Assembly: GCA_018371275.1 (NCBI GenBank)
Contig: JAHALF010000010.1
Location: forward strand, 13,072-77,071
DNA: 64,000 bases
DNA from: Clostridiales bacterium
GTDB taxonomy: Bacteria; Bacillota; Clostridia; Lachnospirales; CAG-274
Direction of reading: 5' to 3'
The notes under the pieces were generated by a model. The model was not told the origin of the DNA. It was given only the letters and a program-made list of their open reading frames with translations, and searched no databases. The position numbers and the translations under genes were made by a program. Below, in pieces: positions 36,566 to 44,355 of the stretch. How positions within the stretch are numbered: position 1 is the first letter of the stretch; every line of letters begins with the position of its first letter.

Positions 36566-39229
36566 TTATAGTATTTTTCCTTTTAAGCTATAATCCTTTT
36601 CTATAAGTTTTTCTATAACCTTATGCGCATCATTATACTTACCTTCATAAGTATATATAAAAGCGTTATTTATTTTAAAATATTCATCATCTATATCAAA
36701 TATTGTATTTATAGTATTTGTTGTGAAAAATCTTTTTGTAGATATATTACCATTTTCCATATTTTCTACAAAATAATATTCTATATCCTCTCCATAAAAA
36801 ATAGGCAATGTAACTATATAAATACCAAATTTAAAATACTTCATTTTTACATACAAAAATTTATCTTGATTAATATTTTTATAGTATAAATAAATGTCTT
36901 TATTAGGTGAAGCCTTATAAATAAAAGGTTTATTTTTATATAAATACGAAAACTTTTTAAATTTGTCTTTATTATTTTCAAATATTTTAAATCCCAGTTG
37001 TTCTATTTCCATATTTTCTATAATTTTTTCAAATACATTATATTTATCCTTTAAATTATAATCTCCTTTTAAATATATATGACCTAACGCATATCCTATT
37101 ATACTATTTTTAGTTTCATTAAAAATATATTCCATAATATATAAAATATCATCACTAAATATATAATTTCCATTAAAAGCTTCATACATACAATAATTCA
37201 AAAAATATTCTATGGCTTTATTATCTATATCCTCACTATATAACCTTATAAATATTTTTTCACTATACTTATTTATACTGTGTGTATATACTGTTAATTT
37301 TAATATATGCTCATCTAACTCTTTTTTTATAATACCCATATTTTCTAAGTTTTTTCTAAGCTCAATCCATTCATTAATACCACATTTATAATTTTTTAAT
37401 ACTATATGTAAAAAAATATCATCAAACATTGAATTTAATAAAAGTTTATAAGCAAATATAGCTATATCTTTACCATAATCATTTTCCTCACTAATAGCCT
37501 TTATAACATAAAATAATGTGTCATAACTTAAAATATTAGATTTTTTCTTAATAATTTCTAAAGATTTATCATACTCTTTACAAAATATATATGATTTTAT
37601 AATATTATCTACATATCTATCATTAATATATTTTTCTAAAACTTTACTATAATAATCATTTGCTGTTTTATAATTTTTGTTATGAAAGCTAATATTACCA
37701 AGAGTTAATAATATTTGCATTTTAAGTGAAACTGATATATCCTCTATTTCTAAAACATTTTCTAAAAGCTCTATTTTACTATTATCTAAATTATCTATTT
37801 TTAAATAATATTTAGCCGTATTTATTAATGTAAATTTATCCCTATATCCTGCTTTACAAAATCTATAAAAATATTTTCCATTAACTCCTTCTACAAGTTT
37901 ATTAATTTTTATTTCACAGTTTAATATTTCTTTTTTATCCTCAGAAAAAATATAGTAGTAAAAATCTTTAGAGCTAGAACTTATAACTACTGTATTATTT
38001 TTTATATTATATTCTTTAACATTATCTATATTATAATCTTTTATAATTATTATTTTTGCATTGTTATCTTCTATATAAACTTCATATAAGTAATTATTAG
38101 GATATAATGTGTCCATTATCTTTTTTTCTTCTATATTACCATCTAATGTACAATCTAACATATATTTATATATTGTATAGTAATATCTACCTATGTAACC
38201 CTTTTCTAAAAAGTATCTAGAATACTTTAATATTTTATCTTTATACTCTGTCACCAACTCATTATATTTTTTGTTGCTTAAAATAATATAATATATAAAT
38301 GAAATTATTTCTAAATCTATATTAGGCTCTCTTAAAAATTGTTTTATAGGATAAAGCCCTATGTCTTCCATATTATTTTTATAACAAGCTTTTATATAAC
38401 TATTATTTAATCCAGGTAAAGATATTTGTCTATTTATAGCTTCTTTAAAAAATAAATAACTAATTTTTGTATGTATATTATTATAAAGGTATGTTTCACA
38501 AATTTTTAAAAGTATAAAATCTAAACTATATTCTTTATATATTTTTTGATTAAACATATTGTCATTAAAATCAAATATTATGCTATTTTCATATCTAAAT
38601 ATAGATTTTTCTATATTTATACTCTTATATAAAGACCATTTTATATAATTTTTAAATGTATACTTTTCAAAACTTATAAAACTTGATTTTTTTTCAAATA
38701 AATTATATAAAATTATATTCTTCCAAAAACTATTATTTTCTATATTTTCAATATTTAATAAAATATCCCTTTCAATAGTATCTGTTATTATTTTTAAAAA
38801 AGCTATATATATTTTAGCCTCATTATTATCTATACCCTGTAGAGATTTTATATACTTATTAGTACCTCTTATGGAAGATTTTTTAGATCTTATTAATCCT
38901 TGTAAAAACAAATAAAAACTATATCTATTTATATCATTATTCTTTAAATATTTTTTATATTTTGATATATTATTGTTAAAGTATTCTATTTTTTCTTTAT
39001 CTTCTATATTTATACTAAAGAAAAATATAGCAAGTAAAATATCAAAATCTGACTTATTTTTATTTAAATATTCTGCACAACAGTTATAAGCTTTATTTAA
39101 ATATTCTATTTTGTCCATAGTCAAAAAGCCTAAATAATATCTATTTAAAAGCAGTATAAGTCTTTTTTTAGTTTTTCTATTATCATATTGTTTTTCTACA
39201 TTATTAATGCTTTTTTCTATAAACTTCAT
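36566..39229 (-). CDS. Large DUF5717-like protein
   Basis: 887 residues, rich in Lys, Asn, Ile and Tyr. The body is helical with TPR-like spacing (e.g. HNKNYKTANDYYSKVLEKYI near residue 520). The C-terminus (about 770-880) is beta-rich, with KASPNKDIYLYYKNI, YIVTLPIFYGEDIEYYFVEN and a final helical FIYTYEGKYNDAHKVIEKLI; this resembles the DUF5717 family seen beside Hsp70-like genes in Lachnospiraceae, by memory only. No enzyme motif and no signal peptide. It starts 9 bases after the preceding gene; that gene's stop overlaps its ribosome binding site region (AGGAG). Confidence 0.7.
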   Translation of the reverse strand: MKFIEKSINNVEKQYDNRKTKKRLILLLNRYYLGFLTMDKIEYLNKAYNCCAEYLNKNKSDFDILLAIFFFSINIEDKEKIEYFNNNISKYKKYLKNNDINRYSFYLFLQGLIRSKKSSIRGTNKYIKSLQGIDNNEAKIYIAFLKIITDTIERDILLNIENIENNSFWKNIILYNLFEKKSSFISFEKYTFKNYIKWSLYKSINIEKSIFRYENSIIFDFNDNMFNQKIYKEYSLDFILLKICETYLYNNIHTKISYLFFKEAINRQISLPGLNNSYIKACYKNNMEDIGLYPIKQFLREPNIDLEIISFIYYIILSNKKYNELVTEYKDKILKYSRYFLEKGYIGRYYYTIYKYMLDCTLDGNIEEKKIMDTLYPNNYLYEVYIEDNNAKIIIIKDYNIDNVKEYNIKNNTVVISSSSKDFYYYIFSEDKKEILNCEIKINKLVEGVNGKYFYRFCKAGYRDKFTLINTAKYYLKIDNLDNSKIELLENVLEIEDISVSLKMQILLTLGNISFHNKNYKTANDYYSKVLEKYINDRYVDNIIKSYIFCKEYDKSLEIIKKKSNILSYDTLFYVIKAISEENDYGKDIAIFAYKLLLNSMFDDIFLHIVLKNYKCGINEWIELRKNLENMGIIKKELDEHILKLTVYTHSINKYSEKIFIRLYSEDIDNKAIEYFLNYCMYEAFNGNYIFSDDILYIMEYIFNETKNSIIGYALGHIYLKGDYNLKDKYNVFEKIIENMEIEQLGFKIFENNKDKFKKFSYLYKNKPFIYKASPNKDIYLYYKNINQDKFLYVKMKYFKFGIYIVTLPIFYGEDIEYYFVENMENGNISTKRFFTTNTINTIFDIDDEYFKINNAFIYTYEGKYNDAHKVIEKLIEKDYSLKGKIL

Positions 39230-39238
39230 TTTTATCTC

Positions 39239-40420
39239 CTATATTAAATTATTGCCTATATATATTTTTTTTTCCATTTTATATATATCATCATCTAAAA
39301 TAGCCTTTATAAGTATTTCACTCTCTATATTAGGTCTTTTAGTAAAGTCCATTTGAGCTTTTAAAAATCCTGTCATCTTTACATTAAAACCTATCTCTGT
39401 ATATTTAGATACAAGATATTTTTTACCTTCAAAAAATATAAATGTATCTTTAGGAACAATTTCTATAATTATATCCTTTTCAGTGTTATTTAATATTTTT
39501 AATACCCCGCTATCTGTTGTTGTAAAATACTCTTTTTCAAGTAATATTTCTACTGGTTTTTTCTTGCTAAGTTCTATTATAACACTTTCATTTGTTTTAT
39601 TAAATACAATTTTTCTACGCTCAAAAAAATTATTAATTTTATTTTTTAAAATTCTAAATTCTAGGTTATAATTACCATCTTCATCAAAGTCCTTGTTTGT
39701 AATTTTATTTTTAAGTATTTTAATAAAATCTATATCATCTTCTAAAACAATATCCTCTTCAAAATAGCCTGATCCAATAAGTTTTATTGGTATTATGCCT
39801 ATAATATCTGATTCTGTATTTGTTGTAAAATATTTATATTTAAAAATTTTTTGTGATAATTTTATATATGATTTTTCCTTCATCTTAGATAAAACAAAAA
39901 AATTATCAATTGCTCGTTGCTTATTAGAATCTTTTAATATTTCTTCTACAACATCTATATGCTTATAATTTATATTTTTTAACCATATCATAAATTCATA
40001 AGAATAAAAAATTCTTATAGCTTCTATATAATTTTTTAAATAGTATCCATAAAATTCTTTTATCGTATATATTTTTTCTTTTATACATTGTAAATAATCA
40101 AAACTAGATATAGTTATATAAACAGGTATATAAACTTGTCCACCATTAGATATTATTACTACTTCACTTTTTATAAACTCACCACTAGAATATACAGATG
40201 GAACTATATTATATTCTATTTTTACATCATTACCTAAAAAATTTTCTTTATCTAACAAAAGACAATCTGTATTAGACACAATATCTCCAGATAGTATGCC
40301 TCCACCTATATTTTTAATATTTATAACTCCGCTGTTTTTTTCATTCATATTTATAGCTATTTTATCTATATCTATTTGTATATTTGGCAAAGGATACTCT
40401 AAAAATTCTTTTAAATTCAT
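39239..40420 (-). CDS. Beta-sandwich protein heading the Hsp70 operon
   Basis: 393 residues, cytoplasmic. It appears to have three parts: an N-terminal Ig-like beta domain (about 15-105, with GVINIKNIGGGILSG and a closing VIISNGGQVYIPVYITI), a helical middle (about 110-190) and a second beta-rich half (about 200-393). A similar beta module with SNGG-IPV occurs in multidomain kinase or TPR proteins of Firmicutes. It may correspond to the N-terminal part of longer DUF5717 proteins, i.e. a split gene pair with the 887-residue neighbour. AAGAAGGT ribosome binding site. Function unknown. Confidence 0.65.
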   Translation of the reverse strand: MNLKEFLEYPLPNIQIDIDKIAINMNEKNSGVINIKNIGGGILSGDIVSNTDCLLLDKENFLGNDVKIEYNIVPSVYSSGEFIKSEVVIISNGGQVYIPVYITISSFDYLQCIKEKIYTIKEFYGYYLKNYIEAIRIFYSYEFMIWLKNINYKHIDVVEEILKDSNKQRAIDNFFVLSKMKEKSYIKLSQKIFKYKYFTTNTESDIIGIIPIKLIGSGYFEEDIVLEDDIDFIKILKNKITNKDFDEDGNYNLEFRILKNKINNFFERRKIVFNKTNESVIIELSKKKPVEILLEKEYFTTTDSGVLKILNNTEKDIIIEIVPKDTFIFFEGKKYLVSKYTEIGFNVKMTGFLKAQMDFTKRPNIESEILIKAILDDDIYKMEKKIYIGNNLI

Positions 40421-40469
40421 ATTTGTACCTTCTTTTATATTATTATAATTTCAATATTTTACTAATTTT

Positions 40470-40498
40470 ATTATAAATGATTTTTTCAAATCTATCAA
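40470..40498 (-). promoter_or_regulatory. Sigma-A promoter of the Hsp70 operon
   Basis: TTGATA (40493-40498), 17 bases, TATAAT (40470-40475) on minus. No CIRCE (TTAGCACTC/GAGTGCTAA) and no CtsR-like repeat (GGTCAAA) is nearby, so classical heat-shock control is not evident. Confidence 0.75.
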
Positions 40499-40517
40499 CT
40501 TTTTATATAAATAATTG

Positions 40518-40546
40518 TTGAAATAAATAAGTTTTTAATTTAATAT
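40518..40546 (+). promoter_or_regulatory. Sigma-A promoter of the cobD-like gene
   Basis: TTGAAA (40518-40523), 17 bases, TAATAT (40541-40546); divergent from the Hsp70 operon promoter 20 bases away. Confidence 0.65.
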
Positions 40547-40580
40547 ATATATATTAATAAAATTTTAAAGGAGGAGATTT

Positions 40581-41651
40581 ATGCTTAATCATGGTGGAGA
40601 TTTAGATACTATAGAACAAATGTACAATATTTCAAAAGAAAAAATTATAGATTTTAGTGCAAATATAAATCCTTTAGGGATATCTAACAAAATAGAAAAT
40701 GCTATAAAAAACAATATTAGTGTTATAACTACATATCCAGATAAAGATTATATTTCTTTAAAAAAATCTATATCAAATTATTGTGGTTGTAATGAAGATA
40801 ATATTATTGTAGGAAATGGTGCTACGGAAATTATATCATTATTTATAAAAAACTTATCACCAAAAAATGCTATAATTATATCCCCTTCTTATTTTGAATA
40901 TGAAAGAGAACTAAAAAACAATAACTGCAATATAAAATTTTTTGATTTAAAAGAAGAAGAAGATTTCATATTAAATATAAATAATCTTTTAAATAAAATA
41001 GATAATACTATAGATTTAATTGTATTATGTAATCCAAATAATCCGACTGGAACGGCTATAAATAATGAACAAATTAAACTTATATTAAATAAATGTAAGT
41101 TTTTAATGATAGATGAAACATATGCAGAATTTTCTAGTAAATCAGAAAATATATGTGCATCATCTCTTGTAAATGAATATGACAATCTTTTTATTATAAG
41201 AGGAACTTCAAAATTTTTTGCAGTACCTGGAATAAGGCTTGGATATGGGCTTTGTAAAAATAAAAATATTTTAGATAAAATAAACAAATTTAAAGACCCT
41301 TGGAGTGTTAATTCTATTGCAAACTTAATTGGCATAAATATGTTTAATGATGAAGAATATATAAAAAAAACAAAAGAATTAATATTAAATCAAAAACAAT
41401 TCATTTTTGAAGAACTTTCTAAAATAAAAAATTTAAAGTTTTATAAAACTAATTCTAACTTTATATTATGTAAAATTTTAAATAATAAAACTACATCTTC
41501 AAAACTTTTTGAAAATTTAATAAAAGAAAATATATTAATACGAGATGCTAAAAATTTTGTTTTTTTAGATGACAGCTTTTTTAGGTTTTGCATATTATCT
41601 AAAGAAAACAATAAATTGTTAATAGAAAAAATTAAAAATATTTTATTATAA
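40581..41651 (+). CDS. CobD-like PLP-dependent aminotransferase/decarboxylase
   Basis: 356 residues, fold-type I class II aminotransferase family. It begins LNHGGDLDTI and has IIDFSANINPLGIS, typical of L-threonine-O-3-phosphate decarboxylase (CobD) rather than HisC. PLP-site motifs: LCNPNNPTGTAI, MIDETYAEFS and the Schiff-base Lys in IRGTSKFFAVPGIRLGYG (about residue 213). CobD makes aminopropanol phosphate for cobalamin, but no cobalamin gene is nearby, so histidinol-phosphate or another aminotransferase activity cannot be excluded. GGAGGA ribosome binding site; gltA-like gene 10 bases downstream. Confidence 0.75.
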   Translation: MLNHGGDLDTIEQMYNISKEKIIDFSANINPLGISNKIENAIKNNISVITTYPDKDYISLKKSISNYCGCNEDNIIVGNGATEIISLFIKNLSPKNAIIISPSYFEYERELKNNNCNIKFFDLKEEEDFILNINNLLNKIDNTIDLIVLCNPNNPTGTAINNEQIKLILNKCKFLMIDETYAEFSSKSENICASSLVNEYDNLFIIRGTSKFFAVPGIRLGYGLCKNKNILDKINKFKDPWSVNSIANLIGINMFNDEEYIKKTKELILNQKQFIFEELSKIKNLKFYKTNSNFILCKILNNKTTSSKLFENLIKENILIRDAKNFVFLDDSFFRFCILSKENNKLLIEKIKNILL

Positions 41652-41661
41652 GAGGTACTAT

Positions 41662-42921
41662 ATGCTAAATAATATTGAAAAAATTGATGTTTTAGATTTA
41701 ACTAAAGAAGAAGCTTTACAAGAAGCAAAACGGTGTTTAAATTGTAAAAACCCTCTTTGTGTTAATGGTTGTCCTATTCAAAATAATATTCCACAATTTA
41801 TTAAAGCTGTTGTAGATTATGATATAAAGCTAGCTTATAATATTTTATCTGAAAAAACAAATCTTCCTTCAATATGTGGAAAAGTTTGTCCACACGAGAA
41901 ACAATGTGAAGGAAGTTGTATATTATCTAAGAAAAAAACACCTGTAAAAATTGGTAAAATAGAAAATTTTATAGCAAACTATGCTTATGAAAATAACTTT
42001 ATAGATACTAACAAAAATAATTCTAATTTAGGTAATGTTGCTATTATCGGTTCTGGTCCTTCTGGACTTAGCTGTGCATACATACTTGCTAAAGAAGGAT
42101 TTAATGTAGATATTTATGAAATGGAAGAAAAAGCCGGTGGTATTTTATCTTATGGAATACCTTCATTTAGATTATCGCCTAGTACTGTTAATAGAGAAAT
42201 AGAAAAATTAAAAAAACTAGGTATAAAATTTATTCTAAATAGCAAATTAGGTAAAGATTTTACATTAAAAACATTAAAAACCAAAGGATATGATGCCATA
42301 TATATCTCTACTGGTTCAAATATGCCAAAATCTATAAATGTTAAAGGTGAAGAATTTGAAGGTGTTATACATGCTAATCATTTCTTAACTGAATATGCCA
42401 AAAATAATGTATTAATAAACAAAACAGACACTGTTTTAGTTATTGGTGGTGGTAACGTTGCTATGGATGCCTGTAGAACAGCCAAAATTATAACAGATAA
42501 CACAATAGTTGTTTATAGAAGAACGCAAAAAGAAATGCCCGCATCTTACGAAGAATATGAACAAGCTGTTAAAGACAATATATCTTTTATGTGGAGATGT
42601 AGCCCTTTGGAATTTATAGGTAAAAATAATAAACTTACTGGATTAAAAGTAAAAAATTTAGATACTGAAGAAGAATTTATTATACCTTGTTCTATTGTTT
42701 TAACAGCTATCGGCTCTAAACCTATTATAGAGGATAGTTTAATAGAATTAGACGATTGGGGCTGTATAAAAATATCAGATACACCTTTTGGTATGACTAA
42801 TATAGATGGTATTTTTGCTGGTGGAGATGTTGTTAATGGTCCGGATACAGTTGTTGTTGCTATGCGTGAAGGTAGAAAAACTGCATATAGTATAAAAGAT
42901 TATATTTTATCAAAAAAGTAA
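41662..42921 (+). CDS. gltA: GltA-type NAD(P)H oxidoreductase (glutamate synthase small-subunit family)
   Basis: 419 residues. An N-terminal iron-sulfur domain (about 25-85) has CLNCKNPLCVNGCPIQNNIP and ICGKVCPHEKQCEGSC. An FAD-binding motif follows (VAIIGSGPSGLSCAYILAKEG, in parts), then the NAD(P) motif VLVIGGGNVAMDACRTA and the closing DGIFAGGDVVNGPDTVV. The family includes the NADPH-glutamate synthase small subunit, archaeal-type homotetrameric GltA and NfnB/SudA. Without a glutamate synthase large subunit or NfnA here, the electron partner is unknown. Probably co-transcribed with the cobD-like gene. Confidence 0.85.
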   Translation: MLNNIEKIDVLDLTKEEALQEAKRCLNCKNPLCVNGCPIQNNIPQFIKAVVDYDIKLAYNILSEKTNLPSICGKVCPHEKQCEGSCILSKKKTPVKIGKIENFIANYAYENNFIDTNKNNSNLGNVAIIGSGPSGLSCAYILAKEGFNVDIYEMEEKAGGILSYGIPSFRLSPSTVNREIEKLKKLGIKFILNSKLGKDFTLKTLKTKGYDAIYISTGSNMPKSINVKGEEFEGVIHANHFLTEYAKNNVLINKTDTVLVIGGGNVAMDACRTAKIITDNTIVVYRRTQKEMPASYEEYEQAVKDNISFMWRCSPLEFIGKNNKLTGLKVKNLDTEEEFIIPCSIVLTAIGSKPIIEDSLIELDDWGCIKISDTPFGMTNIDGIFAGGDVVNGPDTVVVAMREGRKTAYSIKDYILSKK

Positions 42922-42975
42922 ATGTATAAATTTATATATTTTACAAACAATATCTCTATAAAAGGAGGTATTATT

Positions 42976-43101
42976 ATGGCTAAAGCTGGAATGAAAAGAC
43001 CTGGTAAAAATAATCAACCAAAAACAGAAAGTAACAAAAAATATAATTCAAATAAAAATACAGTAGAACCTGTGCCGGAAATACAAAATAAATCTAAATA
43101 A
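42976..43101 (+). CDS. 41-residue hydrophilic protein
   Basis: Reads MAKAGMKRPGKNNQPKTESN, then KKYNSNKNTVEPVPEIQNKS-K. GGAGG is 8 bases before the ATG and a terminator follows. The basic N-terminus, the TESNKK motif and the PVPEIQ-K end look like a small protein that I believe recurs in spore-forming clostridia, possibly spore-associated; I cannot name the family. It starts 54 bases after gltA and may share its transcript. No aromatic core or membrane segment. Confidence 0.65.
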   Translation: MAKAGMKRPGKNNQPKTESNKKYNSNKNTVEPVPEIQNKSK

Positions 43102-43123
43102 ATTTTTAATATAAATTGTAAAT

Positions 43124-43151
43124 AAAATAAGGGCTATGTAGCCCTTATTTT
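43124..43151. terminator. Bidirectional terminator
   Basis: AAAATAAGGGCTA pairs with TAGCCCTTATTTT around a 2-base loop between convergent genes; it touches the yqeY stop codon. Confidence 0.9.
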
Positions 43152-43599
43152 ATTGTGATTGTAAATGTTTTTTTACAATCTCGCTTATTGTTTTATTGTC
43201 TGCTCGACCTTTCGTCCTATCAGAAACTAATGCCATCACTTTACCCATATCTTTCATTGAGCTAGCACTAGTTTCTTTAATTGCATATAAAACGATTTCG
43301 TTGATTTCTTCAACACTTAACTGTTTGGGAAGGTAAGATTTTAAAATCGTGAGTTTTTGGTTTAATTCATCAATTAAATCTTGTCTGCCACTTTTTTCAA
43401 AGTCAGGAAGCACATCATTGCATTTTTTTATTTCTTTTATAATAACTTCAATAATACCGTCATCTTCAAGTTCAATTTTTTGGTCTTTCTCGATTTGAAG
43501 AACACCAGCACGAACCATCTGAATGGTATCTTTAAGGATATTATCCTTTTGCTTCATAGCCTCCTTCAAATCAGCAAAAAGCTGTTCTTTTAATGACAT
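43150..43599 (-). CDS. yqeY: GatB/YqeY domain protein
   Basis: 149 residues from MSLKEQLFADLKEAMKQKDN; an in-frame ATG at 43608 abuts the ribosome binding site (AAAGGG), so the start at 43599 is preferred. All-helical YqeY protein similar to the tail of GatB, which contacts tRNA; features LKSYLPKQLSVEEI, SSMKDMGKVMALVSDRTKGRADN (in parts) and the final VKKHLQ. Cellular role is unsettled. It follows rpsU by 20 bases, the arrangement typical for Firmicutes. Confidence 0.93.
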   Translation of the reverse strand: MSLKEQLFADLKEAMKQKDNILKDTIQMVRAGVLQIEKDQKIELEDDGIIEVIIKEIKKCNDVLPDFEKSGRQDLIDELNQKLTILKSYLPKQLSVEEINEIVLYAIKETSASSMKDMGKVMALVSDRTKGRADNKTISEIVKKHLQSQ

Positions 43600-43619
43600 A
43601 CACATCATCCCTTTTATTA

Positions 43620-43796
43620 TTAGTTAAATTTACGTTTTCTAGCTGCTTCAGACTTTTTCTTACGTTTAACGCTTGGTTTATCATAAGCTTCTCTTTTACG
43701 AACTTCGCCCATAATACCAGCTTTAGCACAGCTTCTTTTAAATCTACGAAGAGCGCTATCTAAAGATTCATTTTCTTTAACTCTAACTTCTGACAT
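43620..43796 (-). CDS. rpsU: 30S ribosomal protein S21
   Basis: 58 residues, standard for bS21: MSEVRVKENESLDSALRRFK, then RSCAKAGIMGEVRKREAYDK and a basic tail PSVKRKKKSEAARKRKFN. GGAGGGAGGG lies 6 bases upstream, an unusually strong ribosome binding site. It sits behind a near-consensus promoter and ahead of yqeY. S21 helps mRNA selection by 30S subunits. Confidence 0.97.
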   Translation of the reverse strand: MSEVRVKENESLDSALRRFKRSCAKAGIMGEVRKREAYDKPSVKRKKKSEAARKRKFN

Positions 43797-43846
43797 TTGA
43801 ATTCCCTCCCTCCAGTTACATTGTTATATGCAACGTGCACTACAAA

Positions 43847-43875
43847 ATTATACACAATTTTTAGCAAATAGTCAA
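43847..43875 (-). promoter_or_regulatory. Sigma-A promoter of rpsU-yqeY
   Basis: TTGACT (43870-43875), 17 bases, TATAAT (43847-43852) on minus, with about 50 untranslated bases before rpsU. Confidence 0.85.
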
Positions 43876-43919
43876 CTACATTATAATATTTTTTTATTTT
43901 AAATGTAAAGAAAAAATAC

Positions 43920-43948
43920 TTGACACATTATTAATTTAGGTATATAAT
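43920..43948 (+). promoter_or_regulatory. Consensus sigma-A promoter of ylxM-ffh
   Basis: TTGACA (43920-43925), 17 bases, TATAAT (43943-43948); a perfect consensus, about 42 bases before ylxM. Confidence 0.9.
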
Positions 43949-43990
43949 ATTTTGTTGTAAAGTATACTACCTTTACAGAAAGGTGGTCTT

Positions 43991-44344
43991 ATGGATAAAA
44001 TATTATTTCTTACAATGTTATACGATTTTTATAGTGAGCTTTTAACTAATAAACAAAAAGAGATTTTTGAGCTATATTATCTTAATGATTTATCTCTTTA
44101 TGAAATTAGTTCAGAATATAATATTAGCCGTCAAGCTGTTTTAGATAGTATTAAGCGAACGGAAAAATCTTTATTACATTATGAAGAAAAGCTTTCCTTA
44201 ATTGAAAAGTATTTAAACCAAAGAAAAATTATTGATAAAACAATTAATAATATAGAAAATATAATATCTAATAATAGCTTAAATAAAAACAGTATAGAAT
44301 TACTTTATAATATAAAGAAATCTTTAAGCTCTTTGTTAGATTAA
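43991..44344 (+). CDS. ylxM: YlxM family HTH protein
   Basis: 117 residues. A sigma-70 region 4-like helix-turn-helix (about 15-65) is clear: LLTNKQKEIFELYYLNDLSL, YEISSEYNISRQAVLDSIKR. The C-terminal helices follow. YlxM is encoded before ffh in Firmicutes and has been described as stimulating signal recognition particle activity in Streptococcus. AGAAAGGTGG ribosome binding site. It stops 11 bases before ffh, so translation is closely linked. Confidence 0.92.
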   Translation: MDKILFLTMLYDFYSELLTNKQKEIFELYYLNDLSLYEISSEYNISRQAVLDSIKRTEKSLLHYEEKLSLIEKYLNQRKIIDKTINNIENIISNNSLNKNSIELLYNIKKSLSSLLD

Positions 44345-44355
44345 GGAGGCTAATA

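Noticed and set aside
40421..40580. CIRCE or CtsR operators for the Hsp70 operon
   Set aside because: Neither TTAGCACTC/GAGTGCTAA nor tandem GGTCAAA repeats are present.
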